Assembly: GCF_013386585.1 (NCBI RefSeq)
Contig: NZ_JACARO010000012.1
Coordinates: forward strand, 1-61,142
Source of the DNA: Pseudomonas sp. P7548
Lineage (GTDB): Bacteria > Pseudomonadota > Gammaproteobacteria > Pseudomonadales > Pseudomonadaceae
Length of the DNA stretch: 61,142 nt
Reading direction: 5' to 3'
Position 1 is the first letter of the stretch; each line of letters opens with the position of its first letter. Shown one piece after another: positions 8,601-16,112 of this stretch. Made by a program: the position numbers and the translations under genes. The notes under the pieces are model-generated. The model did not search any database, had not been told where the DNA came from, and saw nothing but the letters and a program-made list of their open reading frames with translations.

Positions 8601-9396
8601 GAACCCGCTGGCGGCCAAGGTGCGCAGCGAGCGTGAGGCGTTGCGTGTGTCCGGCCTGGACGAAGAAACCGCCGCCAAGCAGGCCGGGTGGCGCATCTTT
8701 GGGGCCAAGCCCGGTGCCTATGGGGCCGGCGTGCAGGGCGCGGTCGACGGTCGCCTGTGGCAAACCCGTGAAGACCTGGCCGAGGTCTACCTCAATTGGG
8801 GCGGCTACGCCTATGGCGGTGCCGACGAAGGCACGGCCGCCCGTGAACAATTCGCTCAGCGCCTGAGCCAGGTGCAGGCGGTGTTGCAGAACCAGGACAA
8901 CCGCGAGCATGACCTGCTCGACTCCAACGACTACTACCAATTCCAGGGCGGCATGCTCGCCGCCGTGGAAACCCTGAGCGGCGACAAGGCCGCCAGCTAT
9001 CATGGCGACCACAGCCAACCTGATTTGCCGAAGATCCGCACCTTGAAGGAAGAGCTGAACCGGGTGATCCGTTCCCGCGCTGCCAACCCCAAGTGGATCG
9101 AAGGTGTGAAGCGCCATGGCTACAAAGGTGCGTTCGAAATGGCCGCGACCGTGGACAATCTGTTCGCGTTCGACGCCACCACCGCGCTGATCGACGATCA
9201 TCAATACGCGTTGCTTGCCGACGCCTACCTGCTGGACCCTGACACCCGGGCCTTTGTGCAACAGCACAACCCCGATGCCCTGCGCAATATGGCCGAGCGC
9301 ATGCTCGAAGCCCAGCAGCGCGGCCTGTGGCAAGAGCCCGGGGCTTACAAGGCGGCGTTGGAAAACCTGTTGCTGGATATAGAAGAAGACAGCTGA
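5635..9396 (+). CDS. cobN: cobaltochelatase large subunit CobN
   Basis: CobN is the large, substrate-binding subunit of the ATP-dependent aerobic cobaltochelatase. It inserts Co2+ into hydrogenobyrinic acid a,c-diamide. The 1253-residue length is normal for the CobN/BchH/ChlH family. Recognisable regions are GKHGNLEWLPGKGVGLS around residues 552-568, and YPFIVNDPGEGAQAKRR just after; late in the protein lies NWGGYAYGGADEGTAA. It needs small AAA+ and medium AAA+/VWA partners; the next two reading frames supply these. Its TGA overlaps the ATG of the ATPase gene by one base. Confidence 0.97.
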   Translation: MHLLRTQPGGFVSDDNIADLGQTPADLVILCSGDSSLALLAEAAQQLPDDYPSFRLANPMQVQNHASVDLYVDEVLRHAKVILISLHGGIGYWRYGIERLVELAERGVQLILVPGDDRPDPELSSLSTVNAESRDRLWHFLRQGGLGNALDFYRCLASAYLGRDYTWAEPQTLPRTAIYHPHIANPRLNDWQADWNAEWPVAAVLFYRSHLQAANTGFIDVFCQRLQAAGLNPLPIALASLKEPGCLTVVEDLLDEVGAAVILNTTGFAQSSPEAPHLRPFRRNIPVIQAICAQDNEPGWQASEQGLGPRDLAMHIALPELDGRIISRPISFKDLAWRSERSQSDVVCYRAAPERMDFVAELARRWVELARVPNADKRIALILANYPTRDGRIGNGVGLDTPAAALNILRALQAEGYTLPNALPESGTALIHDLLGGVTNDLDSLDLRPCHQSLSLDDYEAMFSRLPESNRQAVLARWGAPHSDPMFRDGRMMIAGLRLGLTFVGIQPARGYQVDASAVYHDPDLVPPHAYLAFYFWLRHTYGAHGVIHVGKHGNLEWLPGKGVGLSENCWPDALLGPLPNIYPFIVNDPGEGAQAKRRTQAVIIDHLMPPLTRAETYGPLRNLELLADEYYEAQLLDPRRALELQKDILKLVRETRIDQELELDSEADAAVWLPRLDTYLCDLKESQIRDGLHIFGESPEGRLRIDTLLALLRIPRGDGRGPQSSLLRVLAKAFDLGFDPLDCALAEPWTGRRPLVLQKIDPQLWRTAGDTRERLELYAARLIEQALEGPLEQLEEPGWEDVKAVIESLRIVVAPRLDACGPAEMRGLLDALAGRFVPAGPSGAPSRGRLDVLPTGRNFFTVDVRNLPTTTAWRIGFQSANLILERHLQDHGDHLRQLGLSVWGTATMRTGGDDIAQAMALMGVRPVWATGSQRVDDFEILPISLLDRPRVDVTLRVSGFFRDAFANLIRLFDAAVQAVAALDEPDDMNPLAAKVRSEREALRVSGLDEETAAKQAGWRIFGAKPGAYGAGVQGAVDGRLWQTREDLAEVYLNWGGYAYGGADEGTAAREQFAQRLSQVQAVLQNQDNREHDLLDSNDYYQFQGGMLAAVETLSGDKAASYHGDHSQPDLPKIRTLKEELNRVIRSRAANPKWIEGVKRHGYKGAFEMAATVDNLFAFDATTALIDDHQYALLADAYLLDPDTRAFVQQHNPDALRNMAERMLEAQQRGLWQEPGAYKAALENLLLDIEEDS

Positions 9397-10400
9397 TGAC
9401 TGATACTCCGCATTTTCCGCTGTCCGCTGTGGTCGGCGCCGACGACTTGAAACTGGCCCTGTGCCTGACCGCCATCGACCCCAAGATTGGCGGCGTGCTG
9501 ATCGAAGGCCCGCGCGGGATGGCCAAGTCCACCTTGGCGCGTGGGTTGGCAGACCTGCTGGCCAGCGGGCAGTTTGTGACCTTGCCGCTGGGCGCTACCG
9601 AAGAACGCTTGGTCGGCACGCTGGACCTGGACGCAGCCCTCGGCGAAGGCCGTGCGCAGTTTTCCCCTGGCGTGCTGGCCAAGGCCGACGGTGGCGTGTT
9701 GTACGTCGATGAAGTCAACCTGCTGCCCGACCACCTGGTGGACCTGCTGCTCGACGTGGCCGCCAGCGGCACCAACCTGATTGAACGCGACGGTATCTCG
9801 CACCGCCATTCGGCGCGGTTTGTGCTGATCGGAACCATGAACCCGGAGGAAGGCGAGTTGCGCCCGCAATTGCTCGACCGCTTCGGCTTCAATGTAGCGC
9901 TGAGCGGGCAGACCTTGCCGGCCGAGCGGGGGCAGATCATCCGCCGCCGCCTGGATTTCGACAGTGACCCCGTGGCGTTCCTTGCACACTGGGCCGCAGA
10001 ACAGGCCGCACTGCGTGAGCGTTGCACCCTGGCGCGGGCGCGGCTCGACAGCATTGCGCTGGATGATGCGGCGCTGGCACAGATCACCGAGCGCTGTTTT
10101 GCGGCCGGTGTCGATGGCCTGCGTGCGGACCTGGTGTGGTTGCGCGGCGCCAGGGCCCATGCGGCATGGCGCGGTGCGGGTGTCATCGCTGAAGAGGATA
10201 TTGAAGCGGTCGCCGAGTTTGCCCTGCGTCATCGCCGCCAGGTGCAGACCCCACCGGCGAGTCCGCCGAGCGAAGGGCCGTCGCCCAAGCCATCCGACAC
10301 CTCGCCGAGCCAAGGCCAGGGCCAATGGGGTGACATGCCCGCGCCGGCCCTGCCCACAGGCGCACGCCGTGAAGTCCCCACCTGGCCAAAAAAGCCCTAG
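9396..10400 (+). CDS. ChlI/BchI-type AAA+ ATPase, small chelatase subunit
   Basis: This 334-residue AAA+ protein resembles magnesium-chelatase subunit I and would act as the ATPase motor for CobN. Walker A is at residues 38-46 (GPRGMAKST), Walker B in VLYVDEVNLL, a sensor motif in FVLIGTMNPEEGELRPQLLDRF. The last ~40 residues are Pro/Ser-rich linker. The frame is open upstream to 9327 inside cobN, but the ATG at 9396 overlaps the cobN stop (TGATG) and precedes the conserved start of the fold. The zero-frame stop TAG at 10398 lies inside a frameshift signal. Ribosomes that slip there would extend the protein into the VWA domain encoded in the -1 frame. Confidence 0.93.
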   Translation: MTDTPHFPLSAVVGADDLKLALCLTAIDPKIGGVLIEGPRGMAKSTLARGLADLLASGQFVTLPLGATEERLVGTLDLDAALGEGRAQFSPGVLAKADGGVLYVDEVNLLPDHLVDLLLDVAASGTNLIERDGISHRHSARFVLIGTMNPEEGELRPQLLDRFGFNVALSGQTLPAERGQIIRRRLDFDSDPVAFLAHWAAEQAALRERCTLARARLDSIALDDAALAQITERCFAAGVDGLRADLVWLRGARAHAAWRGAGVIAEEDIEAVAEFALRHRRQVQTPPASPPSEGPSPKPSDTSPSQGQGQWGDMPAPALPTGARREVPTWPKKP

Positions 10401-10435
10401 GCATTCGCCCTCGACCTGACGCGGGGGCGGATGCC
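10388..10435 (+). promoter_or_regulatory. programmed -1 ribosomal frameshift signal joining chlI to chlD
   Basis: The zero-frame codons are CCA AAA AAG CCC TAG, giving the classic slippery heptamer A_AAA_AAG at 10388-10394. A 5-base spacer (CCCTA) leads to a stem of 14 pairs: 10400-10413 pairs with 10422-10435, with two G-U pairs and an 8-base loop. After a -1 slip the frame runs through GCC CTA GGC ATT without a stop into the VWA reading frame ending at 11056, giving a fusion of about 553 residues. Frameshifting that makes both small and medium chelatase subunits is known for chlD genes; its use here is inferred from sequence. Confidence 0.82.
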
Positions 10436-10453
10436 CGGCCCAAGGCGGGGCGA

Positions 10454-11056
10454 GTGGAAAAAGGCAGGCACGGCAAGGCGCGCAGCGCCAGGCAGGGCGC
10501 GATCAACTGGCCCGGCACGTTGCTGGGCGGCCGCCCGCAATCGCGAGAGGATTTGCTGTTCCACCTGCGCAGTCGTGCTGCCCATGAGCTGTGGCTGGTG
10601 ATTGTCGATGCGTCTGCGTCTACCCGGCGCCACCGAGCACTGACCGATGCCAAGGGCTTGTTGGCCCAACTGTTTGATGACGCTTACCGCCAGCGGGCGC
10701 GCATGGCGTTGCTGACGGCCAGCGGGCAGGCGCCGAAGTGGCAGGTTCAGGGGTTGAAGGCGGCGAAGGGCTTGGTGGGTTGGCTGGAGCAATTAGGCGC
10801 GGGCGGTGGTACACCGTTGCTGGCAGCGCTGACCGAGGCGGGGCATTGGTTGGCGGTGCGGCGCAAGCGGTATCCGACGGAGCAGCAACGGTTGCTAGTG
10901 ATCACGGATGGGCGCCTCAAGGATGTTGCCGAGTTGCCTCACTTGGAGTGCCCAGGACTGCTGGTGGATATCGAGCGCGGCCCGATTCGCCTAGGCCGTG
11001 CCCAGGCGTTGGCAGCCGGGTTGCAGCTGGATTATCGGCATATCGACAAGTTGTAG
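10454..11056 (+). CDS. VWA domain of chelatase medium subunit (ChlD/CobT-like)
   Basis: This is the von Willebrand A module of a ChlD-type medium subunit, which bridges the AAA+ ring and CobN. The MIDAS motif DxSxS is present as VIVDASAST near residue 56 of the GTG-initiated form, and GGGTPLLAAL supplies the conserved Thr. The module has no AAA+ domain of its own. Independent initiation would use the GTG at 10454, which lacks a clear ribosome site. The frame is open without stops back to the slippery site at 10388-10394, so the main product is more likely a frameshift fusion with the upstream ATPase. Confidence 0.88.
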   Translation: MEKGRHGKARSARQGAINWPGTLLGGRPQSREDLLFHLRSRAAHELWLVIVDASASTRRHRALTDAKGLLAQLFDDAYRQRARMALLTASGQAPKWQVQGLKAAKGLVGWLEQLGAGGGTPLLAALTEAGHWLAVRRKRYPTEQQRLLVITDGRLKDVAELPHLECPGLLVDIERGPIRLGRAQALAAGLQLDYRHIDKL

Positions 11057-11071
11057 TGCCTGAAGTACCGC

Positions 11072-11144
11072 CATCGCAGGCAAGCCAGCTCCCACATTTT
11101 GAACGCGCCGCCTATCACATGTGGGAGCTGGCTTGCCTGCGATG
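11072..11144. repeat. REP doublet (REPIN)
   Basis: CATCGCAGGCAAGCCAGCTC on the left is the reverse complement of GAGCTGGCTTGCCTGCGATG on the right, joined by about 30 bases. It lies between the convergent VWA gene and the DUF1853 gene. Confidence 0.88.
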
Positions 11145-11170
11145 AGTCCCTTGAATGCACCGCAAAGCAA

Positions 11171-12118
11171 TCAGCCAGCCCCCGGCACATTCGGCCAAAG
11201 ATCTGCCACCAGGAACAGCCGTTCGGCCTCTTCCCAATCCTCACCCACCTGAACCATCCGCACCAGCAACTGCGCCGGTGCCATCGGGTCCAGTTCTGCC
11301 AACCAGCCGTGCATCCGTTCTTCACTCCAGACGTCGTCCGCCGGGTAATGCGCCGGCGCCAGCCACGCATGGCGGGGCAGGGGTTGCCAGCGGCCGGGCG
11401 CGCTGGCGCTGGCAAATGCGCGCCAATCGCGCTGATGCAGCCAGCGTCCGCGCAGGTGCTGTGGGTGCGCGCCATTCGGTGACTCCGCCAATCCAGGCCA
11501 GGGGTAAAGCAAATAGCCACCCAACCACAAATGCGCATCGAACTGCTGGATATCCAGCGCCGCCAACGCTTCACGGCTTTCAGGGCGTGCAGATATCGGC
11601 AGTTGGTGCTGGGCCAGGTGGGCCAGCTTGCGGTCCAGTCGATCATGGCAACCGGGGCCCAGCCACAGGGCCGCGTCCCTGCCATCACCGTCCTGTGGGC
11701 CCAGGTAGAGCTTGATCGCCAGTTCCAGGTGATGCACGCCATCGCGATCACGAATCAGCATGTCCAACTCGCCCAGGGTGTGCCCGGCGCGACGGATCGG
11801 CAGGTTGGCAGCGATCAGTTCCACCCCCGGCGCATGCTGCACCGCAAATTGCCACAGCCGCTCGTAATAAAGGCCCAGGCGCCGGGTGCGTGCCTGGCTC
11901 AGCCACTGCTGCAACGCGCTGCTGTCTTGATCAAGTGTGCGTAACCAGTGTTCGAGAAGATGGGGCGCCTGCACCCAGTCGCTGCCGGCCAGCGGGTGGC
12001 GTTGCGGCCACGGCGTGTGCGTGAGCATCGGCGGGGCGAGCATCACCCACGCCAAGTCGCGCACCTCCGGGTGGCGCAGTTGGCGGGGCAGGTTGTGCAG
12101 ATCGGGGAACACAGTCAT
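11171..12118 (-). CDS. DUF1853 family protein
   Basis: This 315-residue cytosolic protein belongs to the DUF1853 family, whose function is unknown. A central segment with [23 protein letters not shown] (acidic residues spaced before an E-x-K) looks like the core of a PD-(D/E)XK nuclease-type fold; that is an inference. The open frame extends to 12604 over the start of nadK on the other strand. The ATG at 12118 ([11 protein letters not shown]) is chosen because it matches the usual start and leaves a normal intergenic gap. It is divergent from nadK. Confidence 0.85.
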   Translation of the reverse strand: MTVFPDLHNLPRQLRHPEVRDLAWVMLAPPMLTHTPWPQRHPLAGSDWVQAPHLLEHWLRTLDQDSSALQQWLSQARTRRLGLYYERLWQFAVQHAPGVELIAANLPIRRAGHTLGELDMLIRDRDGVHHLELAIKLYLGPQDGDGRDAALWLGPGCHDRLDRKLAHLAQHQLPISARPESREALAALDIQQFDAHLWLGGYLLYPWPGLAESPNGAHPQHLRGRWLHQRDWRAFASASAPGRWQPLPRHAWLAPAHYPADDVWSEERMHGWLAELDPMAPAQLLVRMVQVGEDWEEAERLFLVADLWPNVPGAG

Positions 12119-12263
12119 GGTCCGAGCATAGCCTTTTACGTGCGGTGCAGGTGGCTGAGAACCGTTGTCATCAAGGCCTGACGGCGACAAAGGGTTTTGC
12201 CTGACGCGGCCTTTCGCCCATAATCGTTCTTTTTTGCCACACCCCAAATCCCGCAGGAGCCCC

Positions 12264-13154
12264 ATGGAGCAATTTCGCAATATCGGCATTATCGGTCGCC
12301 TGGGCAGTACCCAGGTGTTGGACACCGTCCGCCGGCTGAAAAAATTCCTGCTGGAACGCCACCTGCATGTGATCCTCGAAGACACCATCGCCGAGATTCT
12401 TCCCGGCCACGGCCTGCAGACCTCGTCGCGCAAGATGCTCGGCGAAGTGTGTGACATGGTGATTGTGGTCGGCGGCGACGGCAGCCTGCTCGGCGCCGCC
12501 CGCGCCCTGGCACGGCATAACGTGCCGGTGCTGGGGATCAACCGGGGCAGCCTGGGGTTTCTGACCGATATCCGCCCGGATGAGCTGGAAGTCGAAGTGG
12601 CCAAGGTGCTCGACGGCCATTACCTGGTGGAAAACCGCTTCCTGCTGCAAGCCGAAGTGCGTCGCCACGGCGAAGCCATCGGCCAGGGCGATGCGCTGAA
12701 CGACGTGGTGCTGCACCCGGGCAAATCCACGCGCATGATCGAGTTCGAGCTGTATATCGACGGCCAGTTCGTGTGCAGCCAAAAGGCCGACGGCCTGATC
12801 GTCGCCACGCCTACTGGTTCCACGGCGTATGCGCTGTCGGCGGGTGGCCCGATCATGCATCCCAAGCTCGATGCCATTGTGATCGTGCCGATGTACCCCC
12901 ATATGTTGTCCAGCCGGCCGATTGTGGTCGACGGCAACAGCGAGCTGAAAATCGTGGTGTCCAAAGACATGCAGATCTACCCGCAGGTGTCCTGCGACGG
13001 GCAGAACCATTTCACCTGCGCCCCCGGTGACACCATCACCGTGAGCAAGAAGGCGCAGAAGTTGCGGTTGATCCACCCGCTGGATCACAACTACTACGAA
13101 GTGTGCCGCACCAAGCTGGGCTGGGGCAGCCGCTTGGGGGGTGGAGGCGACTGA
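12264..13154 (+). CDS. nadK: NAD kinase
   Basis: NAD kinase phosphorylates NAD+ to NADP+ in the cytosol. The 296-residue product has the signature GGDG at residues 70-73 ([13 protein letters not shown]) and the NE/D-type region [12 protein letters not shown], followed by the glycine-rich [16 protein letters not shown] segment. GCAGGAG lies 7 bases before the ATG at 12264; the frame is open farther upstream but that part is not conserved. It heads a run of tightly packed genes: its TGA overlaps the ATG of the metallophosphoesterase. Confidence 0.96.
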   Translation: MEQFRNIGIIGRLGSTQVLDTVRRLKKFLLERHLHVILEDTIAEILPGHGLQTSSRKMLGEVCDMVIVVGGDGSLLGAARALARHNVPVLGINRGSLGFLTDIRPDELEVEVAKVLDGHYLVENRFLLQAEVRRHGEAIGQGDALNDVVLHPGKSTRMIEFELYIDGQFVCSQKADGLIVATPTGSTAYALSAGGPIMHPKLDAIVIVPMYPHMLSSRPIVVDGNSELKIVVSKDMQIYPQVSCDGQNHFTCAPGDTITVSKKAQKLRLIHPLDHNYYEVCRTKLGWGSRLGGGGD

Positions 13155-14125
13155 TGCTCGATCCCGCGCGTAGCTACGACCTGATTGGTGACGTGCACGG
13201 TTGCGCTCATACCCTTGAGCACTTGCTCGACCAGTTGGGCTACCACAAGATCGGCGGTGTCTGGCGGCACCCGTCGCGGATGGCGGTGTTCCTCGGCGAT
13301 ATCATCGACCGTGGCCCGCGTATCCGCGAGGCGCTGCATATCGTCCATGACATGGTCGAGGCCGGCCAGGCGCTGTGCATCATGGGCAACCATGAATTCA
13401 ATGCCCTGGGCTGGACCACGCCTGCGCCGCCGGGCAGTGGCAAGCAGTTCGTGCGCGAGCACAACCCACGGCACGCGCGGTTGATCCACGAAACCCTGAC
13501 CCAGTTCGAGCAGCACCCGGGCGACTGGCATGACTTCCTCGGCTGGTTCTACGACATGCCGTTGTTTGTCGATGCCGGGCGTTTCCGTGTGGTGCACGCG
13601 TGCTGGGACGACGGTTTTATCCAGCCTTTGCGCGCCACCTTCCCGGACGGCTGCATCGACCAGCATTTCCTGCAAGCCGCCGCCGTGCCGGGCAGTTTTG
13701 CCTGCAATGCGTTCGACCGCCTGCTGCGCGGCACCGACATGCGCCTGCCGGATGGCCTGACGCTGACCGGTGGCGATGGCCTGACGCGCTCGTTCTTCCG
13801 CACCAAATTCTGGGAAGACGACCCGAAGACCTACGGCGACATTGTGTTCCAACCCGACGCGCTGCCCGAACCGGTGGCCCGTACGCCGTTGTCGTCCACA
13901 CAAAAGAATTCCCTGCTGCGCTACGGCGTGGACGAACCGTTGTTGTTCGTCGGCCACTACTGGCGCAGCGGCAAGCCGGCACCGATCCGCGAGAACCTGG
14001 CCTGCCTGGACTACAGCGCCGTGTTGTACGGCAAGCTGGTGGCGTATCGCCTGGACCAGGAAACCCAATTGGATCCGCGTAAATTTGTATGGGTCGACGT
14101 CGAGCGTCCCGAGGTTATCTCATGA
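13154..14125 (+). CDS. calcineurin-like metallophosphoesterase
   Basis: The 323-residue protein has the ordered metal-binding motifs of the family: DVHG near residue 13 (DLIGDVHGC), GDIIDRGP at ~51, GNHEFNALGW at ~78, and a later GHYW. It resembles bis(5'-nucleosyl)-tetraphosphatase/PrpE-type phosphatases, but the substrate cannot be told from sequence. The start ATG overlaps the nadK stop by one base (TGATG), and its own stop overlaps the rhomboid gene (ATGA). Translational coupling across all three is likely. Confidence 0.9.
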   Translation: MLDPARSYDLIGDVHGCAHTLEHLLDQLGYHKIGGVWRHPSRMAVFLGDIIDRGPRIREALHIVHDMVEAGQALCIMGNHEFNALGWTTPAPPGSGKQFVREHNPRHARLIHETLTQFEQHPGDWHDFLGWFYDMPLFVDAGRFRVVHACWDDGFIQPLRATFPDGCIDQHFLQAAAVPGSFACNAFDRLLRGTDMRLPDGLTLTGGDGLTRSFFRTKFWEDDPKTYGDIVFQPDALPEPVARTPLSSTQKNSLLRYGVDEPLLFVGHYWRSGKPAPIRENLACLDYSAVLYGKLVAYRLDQETQLDPRKFVWVDVERPEVIS

Positions 14126-14997
14126 GTACCGTGGCTGTATTGCGCTTGCCGTTGAGCGTCGACCTGGGCGGTTTCGTCAAGCTGCTGCAACGCATGCAGG
14201 TGCCCCATCGCGTCAGCGAAGAAGCGGGGGAACAGGTGCTGTGGGTACCGGAAACCATCAGCGATGACGTGCGCGTGCTGTATCAGCGTTTTCCTGCCGG
14301 CGACCCGGACCAGCAACTGGATATTCCCGAACAGTTCCAGGCGCCGCAGACGCGCCCCAGTTTCGCCCAGCAACTGCGCATGAGCCCCGTGACCGCGCTG
14401 GTGCTGTTGGCGAGCATCATCGTGGGCGCGGTGACGTTGCTCGGTGAAAACCTGCAGACCATGGGCTGGCTGACTTTCCTGCCGTTCCGCGTGCTGGGCG
14501 AGTACATCCAGTTCACACCGCTGGCCGACAGCCTGGCGTCGGGGCAGTGGTGGCGACTGGTCACGCCGATGCTGATTCACTTCGGCATCCTGCACCTGGC
14601 CATGAACGGCATGTGGTACTGGGAGCTGGGCCGGCGCATCGAGGTGCGCCAGGGCAGCATCAACCTGCTCGGCCTGACCCTGCTGTTCAGCCTGGTCTCT
14701 AATTACGCGCAGTACGCCTATGGCGGCCCGAGCCTGTTTGGCGGGTTGTCCGGCGTGTTGTATGGCCTGCTCGGGCATTGCTGGATTTTCCAGTTGTTAT
14801 CGCCTAACCCGGCTTATCGCCTGCCCCGTGGCGTGCTGGCGATGATGCTGATCTGGCTGGTGCTCTGTATGTCGGGGCTGATCTCGATGATCGGCTTCGG
14901 CGAAATCGCCAACGCGGCGCATGTGAGCGGTTTGCTCATCGGTTGCCTGACGGGTTTGCTGGGTGGGTTGTACAACCGCCGCAAAGCCTCACTTTGA
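14122..14997 (+). CDS. glpG: rhomboid family intramembrane serine protease
   Basis: This 291-residue inner-membrane protease has an N-terminal cytosolic domain of ~85 residues, as in GlpG, and then six hydrophobic segments. The catalytic Ser is in GGLSGVLYG (Ser210) and the catalytic His in NAAHVSG (His267). The HFGILHLAMNGMWYWELG stretch holds the conserved HxxxN of the oxyanion region. It cleaves other membrane proteins within the bilayer; natural substrates are unknown. The start overlaps the preceding stop (ATGA). Confidence 0.92.
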   Translation: MSTVAVLRLPLSVDLGGFVKLLQRMQVPHRVSEEAGEQVLWVPETISDDVRVLYQRFPAGDPDQQLDIPEQFQAPQTRPSFAQQLRMSPVTALVLLASIIVGAVTLLGENLQTMGWLTFLPFRVLGEYIQFTPLADSLASGQWWRLVTPMLIHFGILHLAMNGMWYWELGRRIEVRQGSINLLGLTLLFSLVSNYAQYAYGGPSLFGGLSGVLYGLLGHCWIFQLLSPNPAYRLPRGVLAMMLIWLVLCMSGLISMIGFGEIANAAHVSGLLIGCLTGLLGGLYNRRKASL

Positions 14998-15011
14998 TAA
15001 GGAAGAGCCTT

Positions 15012-15272
15012 ATGTCCTCTTTTGCTGAAATGATCGAAAACATCACCCCGGATATCTACGAGAGCCTCAAACTGGCCGTGGAAATCGGCAAATGGTCCGA
15101 TGGCCGCAAGCTCACTGCCGAGCAGCGCGAATTGTCCCTGCAGGCGGTGATCGCCTGGGAAATCCAGAACCTGCCGGAAGACCAGCGCACCGGCTACATG
15201 GGCCCGCAGGAATGCGCGTCCAAGTCGGCGCCGGTGCCGAACATCCTGTTCAAGTCGGATGCGATCCATTGA
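15012..15272 (+). CDS. DUF1315 (YeaC) family protein
   Basis: This 86-residue soluble protein matches the small DUF1315/YeaC family. It begins MSSFAEMIENITPDIYESLK and ends in a Pro/Cys-containing tail (GPQECASKSAPVPN). Its function is unknown. GGAAGAG lies before the ATG at 15012, 14 bases after the rhomboid stop, so it is probably in the same transcript. The open frame upstream into the rhomboid gene is not real coding. Confidence 0.85.
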   Translation: MSSFAEMIENITPDIYESLKLAVEIGKWSDGRKLTAEQRELSLQAVIAWEIQNLPEDQRTGYMGPQECASKSAPVPNILFKSDAIH

Positions 15273-16099
15273 TTGAAATAGGTCGCGGTGCAGTCAGCAA
15301 GATGTCGGCGCAACTCGGTGAGCCGACCGTTCAATACGCCTTTCGCCTCGGCGAAACCGAGGTGCCGGTCAACCCCATGATCGGCACCCACGTGCGCCTG
15401 GAATACCTCGGCGCGATCCATTGCAGCCATTGCGGCCGCAAGACCAAGACCAGTTTCAGCCAGGGTTATTGCTACCCGTGCATGACCAAGCTGGCCCAGT
15501 GTGACCTGTGCATCATGAGCCCCGAGCGTTGCCATTACGACGCCGGCACGTGCCGTGAGCCAAGCTGGGGCGAGACGTTCTGCATGACCGACCATGTGGT
15601 GTACCTGGCGAATTCCTCGGGGATCAAGGTCGGCATCACCCGCGCCACCCAGTTGCCGACCCGTTGGCTGGACCAGGGCGCGAGCCAGGCATTGCCGATC
15701 ATGCGCGTGGCCACCCGCCAACAGTCCGGCTTCGTCGAAGACCTGTTCCGCAGCCAGGTGGCCGACAAGACCAACTGGCGCGCGCTGCTCAAGGGCGATG
15801 CGCAGTCTGTCGACCTCAAGCAGGTGCGCGATGAGCTGTTCGCCTCGTGCGCCGAAGGCCTGCTGGGGTTGCAGGAGCGCTTTGGCCTGCAGGCGATCCA
15901 GCCGGTGACCGACCTGGAGCCGATCGAAATTCGCTACCCGGTGGAGCAGTACCCGGCCAAGATCGTCAGCTTCAACCTGGACAAGAACCCGATTGCCGAA
16001 GGCACGCTGCTGGGGATCAAGGGCCAGTACCTGATCTTCGACACTGGCGTTATCAATATTCGTAAGTACACGGCCTACCAGCTCGCCGTGCATCAGTAG
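15269..16099 (+). CDS. DUF2797 zinc-ribbon protein
   Basis: The protein has a Cys-rich N-terminal half with pairs CSHCGRKT, CYPCMTKLAQCDLC and a later CHYDAGTC, suggesting bound zinc. A middle GIY-YIG-like segment follows (VYLANSSGIKVGITR). Function is unknown. The start is uncertain. ATG 15302 gives MSAQLGEP. TTG 15269, overlapping the stop of the DUF1315 gene, adds IEIGRGAVSK, a stretch I recall as conserved at this N-terminus, so it is preferred (276 residues). No strong ribosome site is seen for either. Confidence 0.82.
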   Translation: MIEIGRGAVSKMSAQLGEPTVQYAFRLGETEVPVNPMIGTHVRLEYLGAIHCSHCGRKTKTSFSQGYCYPCMTKLAQCDLCIMSPERCHYDAGTCREPSWGETFCMTDHVVYLANSSGIKVGITRATQLPTRWLDQGASQALPIMRVATRQQSGFVEDLFRSQVADKTNWRALLKGDAQSVDLKQVRDELFASCAEGLLGLQERFGLQAIQPVTDLEPIEIRYPVEQYPAKIVSFNLDKNPIAEGTLLGIKGQYLIFDTGVINIRKYTAYQLAVHQ

Positions 16100-16112
16100 A
16101 AGGATGCTATCC

